NCBI RefSeq assembly: GCF_041346945.1
Contig: NZ_CP166850.1
Span: 5,130,501-5,194,500, forward strand
From: Amycolatopsis sp. cg9
GTDB taxonomy: Bacteria; Actinomycetota; Actinomycetes; Mycobacteriales; Pseudonocardiaceae
Direction: 5' to 3'
Length of the DNA: 64,000 nucleotides
Position numbers and translations under genes: made by a program. Position 1 is the stretch's first letter, and every line of letters begins with the position of its first letter. The notes under the pieces are model-generated. The model was not told the DNA's origin. It made no database searches and saw only the letters and a program-made list of their open reading frames with translations. Shown here piece after piece: positions 27,995 to 36,758 of the stretch.

Positions 27995-29996
27995 GCTGCT
28001 CCCACAGGAACTCGAAGACCAGCGCCCACTTGAACGCCAGCTGCTCGTTGTCCGCCGCGGCGCCGTGGCCGCCTTCGATGTTCTCGTGATACCGGACGTC
28101 GTGCCCCTGCTCACGCATCCGCGCCACCATCTTGCGGGCGTGGGCGGGGTGCACGCGGTCGTCGCGCGTCGACGTCACGAACAGCGACGGCGGGTACGCG
28201 CGTCCACTGTGGACGTTCTGGTACGGCGAGTACTTCGCGATGTACTCCCATTCCGCGGCCTCGTCCGGGTCGCCGTACTCGGCCATCCAGGACGCGCCGG
28301 CCAGCAGCAGGTGGTAGCGGCGCATGTCCAGCAGCGGCACCTGGCTGACGATCGCGCCGAACCGCTCCGGGTAGCGCGTCAGCATGACGCCCATCAGCAG
28401 GCCGCCGTTGCTGCCGCCCTGGATGCCGAGCTTCGCCGGCGTCGTGATGCCGCGCTGGACCAGGTCCGCGGCCACCGCGGCGAAGTCCTCGTACACGCGG
28501 TGGCGTTCAGCCTTGATCGCCTGCGTGTGCCAGCCCGGTCCGTACTCGCCGCCGCCGCGGATGTTCGCGACGACGTACGTGCCGCCGCGCGAGAGCCAGC
28601 CGCGGCCGATCATCCCGCTGTAGGACGGCGTCAGCGACACCTCGAAGCCGCCGTAGCCGGTCAGCAGCGTCGGGCCGCCTTCCGCGCCGGACGGCCGGAC
28701 GACGAAGTACGGGATCTTCGTGCCGTCCTCCGACGTCGCGAAGTACTGCGCGACGCTCATGCCCGAAGCGTCGAAGAACGCCGGAGCCTGCTTCAGGACT
28801 TCGGCCTCTTCGCCGACGTGGCCATAGCTCAACGTCGACGGCTGGAGGAAACCGCTGGAGTTGATCAGGTACTCGTCGCTGACGTCGGGGTCGGTGTCGA
28901 AGATGTCCGCACTGCCGAACTCCGGCCCGCCGGAGAGGGGCTCCTCGGTCCAGCCGTCCGGGCCCGGCGTGAGCGTGCGCAGCTCGGTGCGGACGTCGCG
29001 CAGCGTGCCCAGCAGCAGGTGGTTGCGCGTCCAGGCCCAGTAGTCGAGCGACGTGTGCTCGTCCGGCGTGAACAGCGTGGCGAAGGTGCGGTCGCCGGCC
29101 AGGAAGTCGTCGAACCGGATGCCGATCAGCGACCCGGCCGGGTGCTCGGTGCCGTCGACGAGCCACGCCGTCCGCGGCCGGACCAGCAGCCATTCGCGGT
29201 GCACGGACGCGCTCGCGTCGTCGGGCACGTCGATCTTGACCAGCGCGTCGGGTGTCCGCAGGTACAGCTCCGAGCGGTAGAAGTCGATCGCGCGGCTGAC
29301 GAAGTCGCGCTCGAAGCCTTCGGTCGGGTCGTGGGAGGCGCCGATCGAGACGTCGTCGGGCTTGCCCTCGTAGACCGTGACGGCGTCTTCGAGGGGCGTA
29401 CCGCGGCGCCACTCCTTCGCCAGCCGCGGGTAGCCCGAGCTGGTCAGCGTGCCGGGGCCGAAGTCCGTGCCCAGGTAGACGCGGTCCTCGTCGATCCAGC
29501 CGATCCGCGTCTTGGCCTCGGGGACGGTGAAGCCGTCCTCGACGAACTCGTGCGCGTCGAGGTCGAACTCGCGCACCACGGTCGCGTCCGCGCCGCCGCG
29601 GGACAGCTCGACCAGGCCGCGCCGGTAGCCCGGCCGCAGCACGGTGGCGCCCTGCCAGACCCAGTTCTCGCCCTCGGCCTCGGCCAGCGCGTCGACGTCG
29701 AGCAGCAGCTCCCACTCGGGCTCGGCCTGCCGGTAGGACTCCAGCGTCGTCCGCCGCCACAGGCCGCGCGGGTGGCTCGCGTCCTGCCAGAAGTTGTAGA
29801 GGTACTCGCCGCGGCGGCGTACGTACGGGATCCGGTCGTCGGCGTCGAGCACTTCGCGCAGCTCGTCACGCACCTCGGCGAAGCGCGCTCCGGTGGTCAG
29901 CTCGGCCAGCGTCTCACCGTTGCGGGCGCGCACCCAGTCCAGCGCGTCGTCGCCGGTCACGTCTTCGAGCCACAGGTACGGGTCCTCCACACTCAT
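27984..29996 (-). CDS. Prolyl oligopeptidase family serine peptidase (S9A)
   Basis: A 670-residue cytoplasmic enzyme. The N-terminal half is a seven-bladed propeller that limits substrates to short peptides. The C-terminal alpha/beta hydrolase carries the triad: Ser in GIQGGSNGGLLMGVML, Asp in VTSTRDDRVHPAHA and His in NIEGGHGAAADN. The ATG at 29996 gives MSVEDPYLWLEDV, the standard family start; longer extensions are non-coding. Its 3' end overlaps the SMR stop by 11 nt. It contains palindrome copy 3. Confidence 0.93.
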   Translation of the reverse strand: MSVEDPYLWLEDVTGDDALDWVRARNGETLAELTTGARFAEVRDELREVLDADDRIPYVRRRGEYLYNFWQDASHPRGLWRRTTLESYRQAEPEWELLLDVDALAEAEGENWVWQGATVLRPGYRRGLVELSRGGADATVVREFDLDAHEFVEDGFTVPEAKTRIGWIDEDRVYLGTDFGPGTLTSSGYPRLAKEWRRGTPLEDAVTVYEGKPDDVSIGASHDPTEGFERDFVSRAIDFYRSELYLRTPDALVKIDVPDDASASVHREWLLVRPRTAWLVDGTEHPAGSLIGIRFDDFLAGDRTFATLFTPDEHTSLDYWAWTRNHLLLGTLRDVRTELRTLTPGPDGWTEEPLSGGPEFGSADIFDTDPDVSDEYLINSSGFLQPSTLSYGHVGEEAEVLKQAPAFFDASGMSVAQYFATSEDGTKIPYFVVRPSGAEGGPTLLTGYGGFEVSLTPSYSGMIGRGWLSRGGTYVVANIRGGGEYGPGWHTQAIKAERHRVYEDFAAVAADLVQRGITTPAKLGIQGGSNGGLLMGVMLTRYPERFGAIVSQVPLLDMRRYHLLLAGASWMAEYGDPDEAAEWEYIAKYSPYQNVHSGRAYPPSLFVTSTRDDRVHPAHARKMVARMREQGHDVRYHENIEGGHGAAADNEQLAFKWALVFEFLWEQLTK
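28202..28214. repeat. Recurrent palindrome GTCCACTGTGGAC, copy 3
   Basis: Exact copy, extended to 15 bp by flanking C and G, inside the S9 peptidase gene, where it encodes Val-His-Ser-Gly on the minus strand (a different frame from the other copies). Confidence 0.7.
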
Positions 29997-30108
29997 GCCC
30001 CCAGTCTTGCCCGAGCGCGGCCCGGACGGCCACCGGGTGGCGTTTTCGTTTCGTGATCCCTGCCTCCCGGGTGATCCGTATGCTGGTGCCACCGAGCAGG
30101 GGGAGACC

Positions 30109-31092
30109 GTGAACGACGCCGAGCCGTCACCGCCGGGGACGGCCCGGCCGCCCGAGCCCGCGTGGGTGCCCGAGCCGAATCCGTGGGCCCCGAACTGGGC
30201 CGCCGCGCCGCCGGTCCCGATCGCCCCGCCGCGCAACCGGCTCTGGGGCGCCGTCGCCGGCGTCCTGATCGTCGTGCTGACGTTCTCCCTGATCGCGGCC
30301 ACCATCCCGCGGCGGGTGGACGGGCGCGCCTTCGCCGCCCAGGGCGCCGACACCGGCCGGGCCTACGGCGGCACCGGCTCGACGTCGAAGGCGAAACCCG
30401 TGCCGGAGCTGGCCCGCAACCCGCTGCTCGGCGCCGGCATCAGCCCGGGCCCGGCCACCTGCGCCCTGCCCGACCTCGGCCGCGCTCCCGAGCAGCTCAA
30501 GGCCTACTACCGGGCGCTCGCGGACTGCCTCGAACAGTCGTGGCGCCCCGCGCTGGAGAAGGCGAACGAGCCGACGCTGACCGCGACCGTGTCGGTGACG
30601 CTGCCCGAGCACAGCGCGTGCGGCGACGCGCCGACGGAGAACGAAGCCGTCGCCTACTACTGCGGCGGCGACACCACGATCTACGCCCCGACCGACTGGA
30701 TGCTGGCGGACGCCGGGCTCAACAAGGCCCGGCACATCGCGACGATCGCCCACGAATACGGCCACCACGTGCAGCGCGAGAGCGGCATGCTGTCGGCGGC
30801 GGCGGACAAGATGACGTCGCCGAACGAGGACAGCGCGGCCGACAAGGAGGTCGTGCGCCGGATCGAGCTGCAGGCCAACTGCTTCGGCGCGCTCTTCCTG
30901 GCGGCCGTCGCCGGTTCGGGCTCGATCAGCCGGTCGCTGGCGAACGCCGCCGTCGCCGACTACGGCCGGGCCAACGACAGCGACACCCACGGCTCCCGCG
31001 CGCACCAGCTGTCCTGGGCGAAGGCGGGCTACGACGGCAAGACGACGAAGGCGTGCGACACCTGGAGCGCCCCGGTCGCCGAGGTCAGCTGA
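30109..31092 (+). CDS. Membrane-anchored neutral zinc metallopeptidase (YpfJ-like)
   Basis: A 327-residue protein. Residues 1-40 are proline-rich and cytoplasmic (PPEPAWVPEPNPWAPNWAA), followed by one transmembrane segment (LWGAVAGVLIVVLTFSLIAA). The external domain contains the zinc site HEYGHHVQRESG (HExxH) and a downstream ELQANCFGA glutamate, as in the neutral zinc metallopeptidase family. Paired cysteines suggest disulfides. The GTG at 30109 has GGGGGAG upstream. It is divergent from the S9 peptidase. Substrate unknown. Confidence 0.88.
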   Translation: MNDAEPSPPGTARPPEPAWVPEPNPWAPNWAAAPPVPIAPPRNRLWGAVAGVLIVVLTFSLIAATIPRRVDGRAFAAQGADTGRAYGGTGSTSKAKPVPELARNPLLGAGISPGPATCALPDLGRAPEQLKAYYRALADCLEQSWRPALEKANEPTLTATVSVTLPEHSACGDAPTENEAVAYYCGGDTTIYAPTDWMLADAGLNKARHIATIAHEYGHHVQRESGMLSAAADKMTSPNEDSAADKEVVRRIELQANCFGALFLAAVAGSGSISRSLANAAVADYGRANDSDTHGSRAHQLSWAKAGYDGKTTKACDTWSAPVAEVS

Positions 31093-31657
31093 CCACCCAG
31101 GCGGGGTCGCGGCCGAGCAGGGCCAGGAACCGGTCGAGTTCGCTCGCGCCGGCGGGGACCTCGACGCTGCGGGCGAACGAGTTGTTCTGCTCGCGGCCTT
31201 CGTCCGGGATCCGCTCGGCGAGCTTGAGGGCGACGTGCACGGCTTCGGCGTCCGGTTCGTAGGGCAGGCCCAGCGTGCGGGCCAGGTCCCAGCCGTGCGC
31301 GACGGTGTCGACCAGGTGCATGTGGGTGGCGACCGTCCCGGGGAACGTGCCGAAGTGGTTGATCGTGAGCTGCCGCTCCAGCACGGCGTCGTCGGCGAAG
31401 GCGTCGAGGAAGTCGTCGACGGAGGCCTGGTACGCGGCCGCGGCGTCGTCACCGAGGTCGCCCGCGTCCCAGTCCGGCGCCGAGCCCACGCGGGCAGCGG
31501 TGGCGAAGGCGTGGTTCTCGCTGACCTGGTGGCGGAGCAGGTCGGCCAGCGTCCAGCCCGCGCACGGAGTGGGGCGGGCGAGGTCGGCGGGGGTGACGGC
31601 GGCGACGATCTTGTCGAGGACGAGCAGGGCACGGCGGTCGAGTTCGCGGAGATCCAT
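31085..31657 (-). CDS. TIGR03086-like mycothiol-type DinB/MDMPI-fold protein
   Basis: A 190-residue four-helix-bundle protein of the maleylpyruvate isomerase N-terminal type. Typical features are LARPTPCAGWTLADLLRHQV (metal-ligand histidine), FPGTVATHMHLVDTVAHGWD (second and third histidines) and an ALKLAERIPDEGR tail. Members bind a divalent metal and many use mycothiol. The reaction here is unknown. The start may be ATG 31657 or GTG 31666; neither has a ribosome binding site, so leaderless translation is possible. The 3' end overlaps the preceding convergent gene by 8 nt. Confidence 0.8.
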   Translation of the reverse strand: MDLRELDRRALLVLDKIVAAVTPADLARPTPCAGWTLADLLRHQVSENHAFATAARVGSAPDWDAGDLGDDAAAAYQASVDDFLDAFADDAVLERQLTINHFGTFPGTVATHMHLVDTVAHGWDLARTLGLPYEPDAEAVHVALKLAERIPDEGREQNNSFARSVEVPAGASELDRFLALLGRDPAWVVS

Positions 31658-31740
31658 GCTGCGCACGCTAGGCGGGCCAGCGGACCACGAACAGTGCCAA
31701 ATCCGCGCAGAGTCCGGTGGGCCAATCTAGGCTGGCGCCG

Positions 31741-33150
31741 GTGGAGATCCACATCGACCTGACCGGCGCGCGCGGGCACCGCGACGCGATCTACCGGCAG
31801 CTCCGCGCGGCGATCCTGGCCGGCCGGATCCGGTCCGGCGAGGCGCTGCCGCCGACCCGCGAGCTGGCGCAGCGGCTGGCGGTTTCCCGGACGACCGTCA
31901 GCGCGGCTTACGACCGGCTGACCGCCGAGGGGTTCCTGACCGGCCGCGTCGGCGCCGGCACGTTCGTCACGGCGTCCGCGGCCGCGCGCCCGGAGCCGTC
32001 GCCCGTGTCCGGCGTGCGGCCGCTGCCGGAATGGGACGCGGTTCCGCTGCCCCCGGCGCCGTTCGCCCCGGCGCCGGAGTTCGACTTCCGGCCCGGCGTC
32101 CCCGACCTGACCCGGTTCCCGTTCGACACCTGGCGCCGGCTGGTCACGCAGCGGCTGCGCGCCGGCCAGGCCGACCTGATGACCTACGGCGACCCCCAGG
32201 GGCTGGCGCCGCTGCGCGAGGAGATCGCGCGGCACGCCGGGGTGTCGCGGGACGTCCGGGCGAGCGCGGCGCAGGTCGTCGTCACCGCCGGCGCGCAGCA
32301 GACGACCGACCTGGTCGCGCGGGTGCTGCTCCGGGACGGCGACCTCGCCGCCGTCGAGGACCCCGGCTACCCGCCGCCGCGGCTGGTCCTCGCCGCGCGC
32401 GGCGTCCGGGTCGCGCCGGTGCCGGTGGACGCGTCCGGCATCGTCGTGAGCGCGATCCCGGCCGGCACGCGGCTGGTGTACGTGACGCCGTCGCACCAGT
32501 ACCCGCTGGGGCTGTCGATGTCGCTGGACCGCCGGCTCGAGCTGCTCGACTGGGCCGAGCGGAACGACGCGGTGCTCGTCGAGGACGACTACGACACCGA
32601 GTTCCGCTACACCGGCCGGCCGCTGGAACCGTTGCACAGCCTCGATTCCCGGGGCCGCGTCGTCTACGTCGGCTCGTTCTCGAAGGTGCTCTCGCCTGCG
32701 CTGCGGCTGGGTTTCCTGATCGCGCCGCCGTCGCTCGTGCCGGCCTTGGTCAAGGCCCGCTACCTGACGGACTGGCACACGCCGAACGTCGAGCAGGCGG
32801 CGCTGGCGGCGTTCATGGCCGAAGGCGGCTTCGCCCGGCACGTCCGGCGGATGCGGAAGGTCTACCGCGAGCGGCACGAGCTGCTGACCCGGTCGCTGGC
32901 TTCGTTCGCGGACTTCCTGACGCCGCTGCCGTCGTCCGCGGGCCTGCACCTGAGCGCGGCCGCGGCGTCGGATTGCGGTCCGCTGGTCCGCGCGGCCCGA
33001 CGGCGTGGCGTGCGGCTGTACTCGTTGGGGGACTTCGGGGTGGGGGAGCGGCGGCACGGGCTGGTGTTCGGTTACGGTGCGGTCGCGGCCGAGCGGATCG
33101 GGCCGGGACTGGCCCGGCTGCGGGAGCTGGTGGACGAGGGAGCGGCATGA
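31741..33150 (+). CDS. MocR/PdxR-like transcriptional regulator (GntR HTH + aminotransferase domain)
   Basis: A 469-residue protein. A GntR winged helix occupies residues 10-75 (YRQLRAAILAGRIRSGEALP; TRELAQRLAVSRTTVSAAYD). A fold-type I aminotransferase domain follows from about 110. The PLP lysine is Lys315 in GSFSKVLSPALRLGFLI, with VEDDYDTEFRY and YVTPSHQYPLG also typical. Members respond to PLP and regulate vitamin B6 or GABA genes; no pdxS/pdxT is adjacent. The GTG directly at the expected N-terminus lacks a ribosome binding site. It overlaps the next gene by ATGA. Confidence 0.88.
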   Translation: MEIHIDLTGARGHRDAIYRQLRAAILAGRIRSGEALPPTRELAQRLAVSRTTVSAAYDRLTAEGFLTGRVGAGTFVTASAAARPEPSPVSGVRPLPEWDAVPLPPAPFAPAPEFDFRPGVPDLTRFPFDTWRRLVTQRLRAGQADLMTYGDPQGLAPLREEIARHAGVSRDVRASAAQVVVTAGAQQTTDLVARVLLRDGDLAAVEDPGYPPPRLVLAARGVRVAPVPVDASGIVVSAIPAGTRLVYVTPSHQYPLGLSMSLDRRLELLDWAERNDAVLVEDDYDTEFRYTGRPLEPLHSLDSRGRVVYVGSFSKVLSPALRLGFLIAPPSLVPALVKARYLTDWHTPNVEQAALAAFMAEGGFARHVRRMRKVYRERHELLTRSLASFADFLTPLPSSAGLHLSAAAASDCGPLVRAARRRGVRLYSLGDFGVGERRHGLVFGYGAVAAERIGPGLARLRELVDEGAA

Positions 33151-33593
33151 CCGACGACGTGATGGTGGCGATCGACGCCGGCCTGCGGCAGCACATCGGC
33201 GGCGACCGCGCCGGCGCGTACGAGACCTTCACGCAGCTGTGGAATTCGATCGGCCAGGACGGCGACCCGCTGCACCGCGTCGCGCTGGCCCACCACATGG
33301 CCGACGTCTGCGACGACCCGGCCGAGGAGCTCGAGTGGGACCTGCGCGCACTGGCGGCGGCGGATTCGCTGACGGACGCGCGGGCCCAGGAGTACCACGC
33401 GTCCCTGGCGGTGCGCGGGTTCTACCCGTCCCTGCACCTCAACCTGGGCGAGGACTACCGCAAACTGGGTGACCTGGCGGCCGCCCGCGAACAACTGGCC
33501 CTGGCCCGCGCCCGCCTCGACGCCCTCTGCGACGACGACTACGCGGCCGGAATCCGCTCGGCTTTGGACGGCCTGGCCGAACGCCTCGGCTGA
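33147..33593 (+). CDS. Small tetratricopeptide-like protein coupled to the MocR gene
   Basis: A 148-residue helical protein that overlaps the regulator's stop (ATGA). The sequence shows degenerate TPR-like pairs (GDRAGAYETFTQLWNSIGQD; YHASLAVRGFYPSLHLNLGE; KLGDLAAAREQLALARARLD). No enzyme motif is visible. Proteins of this type often accompany regulators in actinobacteria; the function is unknown. Confidence 0.65.
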   Translation: MTDDVMVAIDAGLRQHIGGDRAGAYETFTQLWNSIGQDGDPLHRVALAHHMADVCDDPAEELEWDLRALAAADSLTDARAQEYHASLAVRGFYPSLHLNLGEDYRKLGDLAAAREQLALARARLDALCDDDYAAGIRSALDGLAERLG

Positions 33594-33695
33594 ATCGGTT
33601 CGAATACCACGAAAACGCCCCGTTTGCCGGACTTTCGCGCGGTGCCGGGGGGACCTACCCTGTGGTGATCCAGCTCACCGACGGGAAGGATCGCC

Positions 33696-34127
33696 ATGCG
33701 GATTGCGGATCTGCTGCGCACGAAGGGGACGGCGGTCGCGACGGTCACCCCGGACACCACGGTGACCACACTGCTGACCGGCCTGGCCGAACACAACGTG
33801 GGCGCGATGGTGGTCGTCGCCCCCGACGGCTCGATCGCGGGAATCGTCTCCGAACGCGACGTCGTCCGGCGCCTGAACGAGCGCGGCCCGGCCCTGCTGG
33901 ACGGCCCGGTCTCGGAGATCATGACGAAGCTGGTGGCGAGCTGCTCGCCGGACGATTCGGTGGACCAGCTGTCGGTCCTGATGACCGAGCGCCGCATCCG
34001 CCACGTCCCGGTGCTGGCCGACGGGCGGCTGGCCGGGATCGTGTCCATCGGGGACGTGGTGAAGAACCGGATGGAGCAGCTGGAGCAGAGCCAGGAACAG
34101 CTGCAGGCGTACATCGCACAGGGTTAG
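33696..34127 (+). CDS. Two-CBS-domain protein
   Basis: A 143-residue stand-alone CBS pair. The first CBS includes VATVTPDTTVTTLLTGLAEH and IAGIVSERDVVRRL. The second includes SPDDSVDQLSVLMTERRIRH and LAGIVSIGDVVKNRM. Such Bateman modules bind adenine nucleotides and act as energy or redox sensors, but no fused or adjacent partner identifies the target here. ATG start with ACGGGAAGGA upstream. A GNRA-loop hairpin follows. Confidence 0.9.
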   Translation: MRIADLLRTKGTAVATVTPDTTVTTLLTGLAEHNVGAMVVVAPDGSIAGIVSERDVVRRLNERGPALLDGPVSEIMTKLVASCSPDDSVDQLSVLMTERRIRHVPVLADGRLAGIVSIGDVVKNRMEQLEQSQEQLQAYIAQG

Positions 34128-34144
34128 TCTCGGGCGCGCGGGGT

Positions 34145-34170
34145 CCGGCCGGTCCGCAAGGGCCGGCCGG
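34145..34170 (+). terminator. Terminator hairpin with a GCAA tetraloop after the CBS gene
   Basis: 11-bp stem CCGGCCGGTCC / GGGCCGGCCGG (one G-U pair) closed by a GCAA (GNRA) loop, 17 nt after the stop. Confidence 0.75.
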
Positions 34171-34226
34171 GCCTGCTCGTCTCGCTATGCTTGACCGCCG
34201 CATAGCCACGAGACTCAGGGGGAGAA

Positions 34227-35114
34227 GTGGTCTCCGCACCGGACGCCGCCGTCGTGCAGTCACCCGCCGAAAAACTGATTCACCTGGATCACGAGATCCG
34301 GCGGCTGGAGTACGAACTCCTCGTGGCCCGGCGCCGGAAGCGCTGGGGGAACGTCCTCGTCGTCACGGGCCCGCTCCTGCTCGTCGGGCTGTGGATCGCC
34401 AGCGGATTTTCCCAGTTCGACATCCGGTCCGCGAACTCCCAGATCTCCACCGTGGTGGGACTCGCCGGACTGGTGATGGTGGCCAAGGCGTGCCACCTCA
34501 AGTTCCGGCCCGGCGGGCCGGCCACCCACAACGGCCAGGAATTTTGGGGTGACCGCAAGCTCGAGGCCGAGCTGGACCTGGAACTGACGCTGCTGCGCGA
34601 CAAACGCAAGCTGTCGGTCAGTGAGGGCGAGCTGACTCTCAAGCAGCGACGACTCGCTTACAAAGCCGAAGCCTTTTCCGACGTCGACCGATTCCGCGCG
34701 GAGAACAAGCGGTACCGGCGAATCCAGAACGCGCTGCAAGGGGTTCTCATCATCGGTTCCCTGGCCACCACGGCGATCGCCGGGATCTCGTTGATCTCAC
34801 CCCTGGCGAAATGGGGCACCATGGCGACGAGCTTCCTGGTCGGCATCGCCAGCGGGTTCATCGCCGCCTTCAAGTACCGCGAGCGCGGGGCATATCTCCA
34901 GCAGACCGCGGACGCCATCGAATCCGAGTGGGAAGCGCTCGACCTCGGCGTAGGCCGGTACAAGCACTACGGCCCCGACGACGAGTCGCAGGAAAAGGCA
35001 CTCGGGGATTTCGCCGAGGAGGTCTACCGCCTCAAGACCGAGCAGAAGAAGCGGGAACAGAACCTCGACCAGCCGCCGTCCGACGAGCGGTCCGGCCCGG
35101 CGGCCGGAAGCTGA
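34227..35114 (+). CDS. DUF4231/SLATT-like four-helix membrane protein
   Basis: A 295-residue protein. The N-terminus is a helix with charged residues (LIHLDHEIRRLEYELLVARR). Two transmembrane segments follow (VLVVTGPLLLVGLWIASGF; VVGLAGLVMVAKACH), then a basic helical loop, two more segments (GVLIIGSLATTAIAGISLIS; WGTMATSFLVGIASGFIAAF) and the SLATT-type hallmark FKYRERGAYLQQTADAIESE. The C-terminus is charged. SLATT proteins are predicted pore-forming effectors in nucleotide-second-messenger conflict systems. I see no SMODS/CD-NTase or sensor gene nearby, so this one is solitary. The GTG start has a GGGGGAGAA ribosome binding site. Confidence 0.7.
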   Translation: MVSAPDAAVVQSPAEKLIHLDHEIRRLEYELLVARRRKRWGNVLVVTGPLLLVGLWIASGFSQFDIRSANSQISTVVGLAGLVMVAKACHLKFRPGGPATHNGQEFWGDRKLEAELDLELTLLRDKRKLSVSEGELTLKQRRLAYKAEAFSDVDRFRAENKRYRRIQNALQGVLIIGSLATTAIAGISLISPLAKWGTMATSFLVGIASGFIAAFKYRERGAYLQQTADAIESEWEALDLGVGRYKHYGPDDESQEKALGDFAEEVYRLKTEQKKREQNLDQPPSDERSGPAAGS

Positions 35115-35117
35115 CGT

Positions 35118-36674
35118 TCATTCCCGCCACCCCGACAGCTCCACGCCCTTCGCCACATCCACCCGGTAAGAAAGCTTCACCTCACCCGTCTCCCCGGCCC
35201 CCAGCTCAAGCTTCCACGTGAACTCGCCCAGCGCCGAAGTCTCCACCGGCTCCGGCGAAGTCTTCACGTCCTTCACCGTCACCGCGTCGTCCCGGGAAAC
35301 CGGTGCCTGGTCCAGCACCGTCACCACGGCCTCCCGAGGCCCGTGGTTGGCCACCGAAATCCGGTACTCCGCCTCCCGCCGCTTCTGCCCCGACAGAGTC
35401 GCCTTGGACGCCGTCCGCCGCACGAGTTCCCGTTCCACCCGGATCCGGTCATCGACGCCCAGCGCCAGTTCGATCTCTTCCCCGGGCGCCCACGGCTCGA
35501 GCACCGTCGTCCCCACGAACTCGGCCTCGTGGAACACCGAAGCCCGCCCCGGCCGCAAGGCGTACTCCGAAGAATTGACCACGACCGCGCGCAGGTATGC
35601 CTCCTCGGCCAGCACCGGAGCCGTCACGTACCCCAAAACCGCCGTGAGCGACAGCGAAGCCAACGTCGTCCGGTGCCCCTGCGCTCCCGACGGCACCGCC
35701 ACCGGCCGCGAGGGCCGGTACGTCACCGCCGTCGTCCCCTGCTCGACCGATGCCGGCTTCGGTGCCATCGCGGGAGCGGCCATCGCGAACCGGGCCGTCC
35801 GCGCGCCTTCGGGAATCCCGCCACCCGAACCGCCGTACGCCGCGGCCGGCGCCGCCGGGACCGGGTGGACGCGGTCCAGGTACCACGGCGAAAGCTCCGG
35901 TACCACCACCGAAACCGCGGGCCGCGCGGTCGACAAAGCGAGTTCGCACTCCGGCCAGTCCTCACCCGTGTACTGGCTGACCAGCCCGTACGACACCACG
36001 GTCACGTCGGTCCCGCGCACCCGGACGTCGTACCCCGGTTCCCAGCTCGCCCCGGGGACCACATAGGACAGTTCCAGGTCCGCCGAACCGGACGGATCCG
36101 AGATCTCCAGCTCCACCACCACCGAGGTGCTGTCCTCTTCGGACCGCGCACTGTGCGCTTCGATCCGCCGGTCCAGCGCCGCGAGGTCCTCGCGCAGCCG
36201 GGCGATCCGCGCCGCGAGCACCCGCCGCGCCTTCAACGCCGAAGCCAGCCGCGCGCTCAACGCGTCCGTCACTTCGCCCACCCGCGCGGGTTCGGCGGTC
36301 CCGGCGGCCAGCGCCTTCGCGAAGCTGCCCCCACTCCGCTTCGCCAGCGATGTCAGCAGATCCACCTTCATCGCTTCGGCCGCTTCGTCGTCCACGACGC
36401 CGTCGAGCGTCGCCTGGTCCGCGCGTCGCTGCTCGACGAGGGCGCGCAACGCCGCGTCGGCCGGGGACGCGTGCCGCTCGGTCCGCACGTCGACGCCGGT
36501 GATCAGCGCCGGGCCCGTGCCGGTGACGCGCACCGAAGCCGGGTCGAGGGCCAAGGGGAGGCCGGCGAACGTCAGGCGGGACCCGCGGTCGAGCGGGGCC
36601 GAGCCCCGGCGGGTGATCCGGGCTTGCTGCGGGTAGACGGTCACGGCGGCGATCGGCGCTTCCACGGTCGGCAT
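35118..36674 (-). CDS. MuiA-like protein (DUF4140/DUF4139)
   Basis: A 518-residue cytoplasmic protein of the mucoidy-inhibitor MuiA family. An N-terminal DUF4140 domain (APIAAVTVYPQQARITRRGS) is followed by a coiled coil (residues of about 130-180, LRALVEQRRADQATLDGVVD) and a C-terminal DUF4139 domain. The latter contains YVVPGASWEPGYDVRVRG, SQYTGEDWPECELALSTARP and a beta-rich end. A glycine/alanine-rich linker interrupts DUF4139. The ATG at 36674 gives MPTVEAPIAAVTVYP. Function unknown. It is convergent with the SLATT-like gene (3 nt gap). Confidence 0.88.
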   Translation of the reverse strand: MPTVEAPIAAVTVYPQQARITRRGSAPLDRGSRLTFAGLPLALDPASVRVTGTGPALITGVDVRTERHASPADAALRALVEQRRADQATLDGVVDDEAAEAMKVDLLTSLAKRSGGSFAKALAAGTAEPARVGEVTDALSARLASALKARRVLAARIARLREDLAALDRRIEAHSARSEEDSTSVVVELEISDPSGSADLELSYVVPGASWEPGYDVRVRGTDVTVVSYGLVSQYTGEDWPECELALSTARPAVSVVVPELSPWYLDRVHPVPAAPAAAYGGSGGGIPEGARTARFAMAAPAMAPKPASVEQGTTAVTYRPSRPVAVPSGAQGHRTTLASLSLTAVLGYVTAPVLAEEAYLRAVVVNSSEYALRPGRASVFHEAEFVGTTVLEPWAPGEEIELALGVDDRIRVERELVRRTASKATLSGQKRREAEYRISVANHGPREAVVTVLDQAPVSRDDAVTVKDVKTSPEPVETSALGEFTWKLELGAGETGEVKLSYRVDVAKGVELSGWRE

Positions 36675-36758
36675 GCCTCCGACGTTAGTCTCTTGACACC
36701 CCCGAGGCCGGGACGGAAGTCTCGGAACCCGTCCGCTTCGCCCGGCTTGGGGGTTTGT

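Noticed and set aside
35343..36758. Long upstream extension of the S15 peptidase
   Set aside because: It overlaps the MuiA-like gene in antisense; the signal peptide at 36759 marks the real start.
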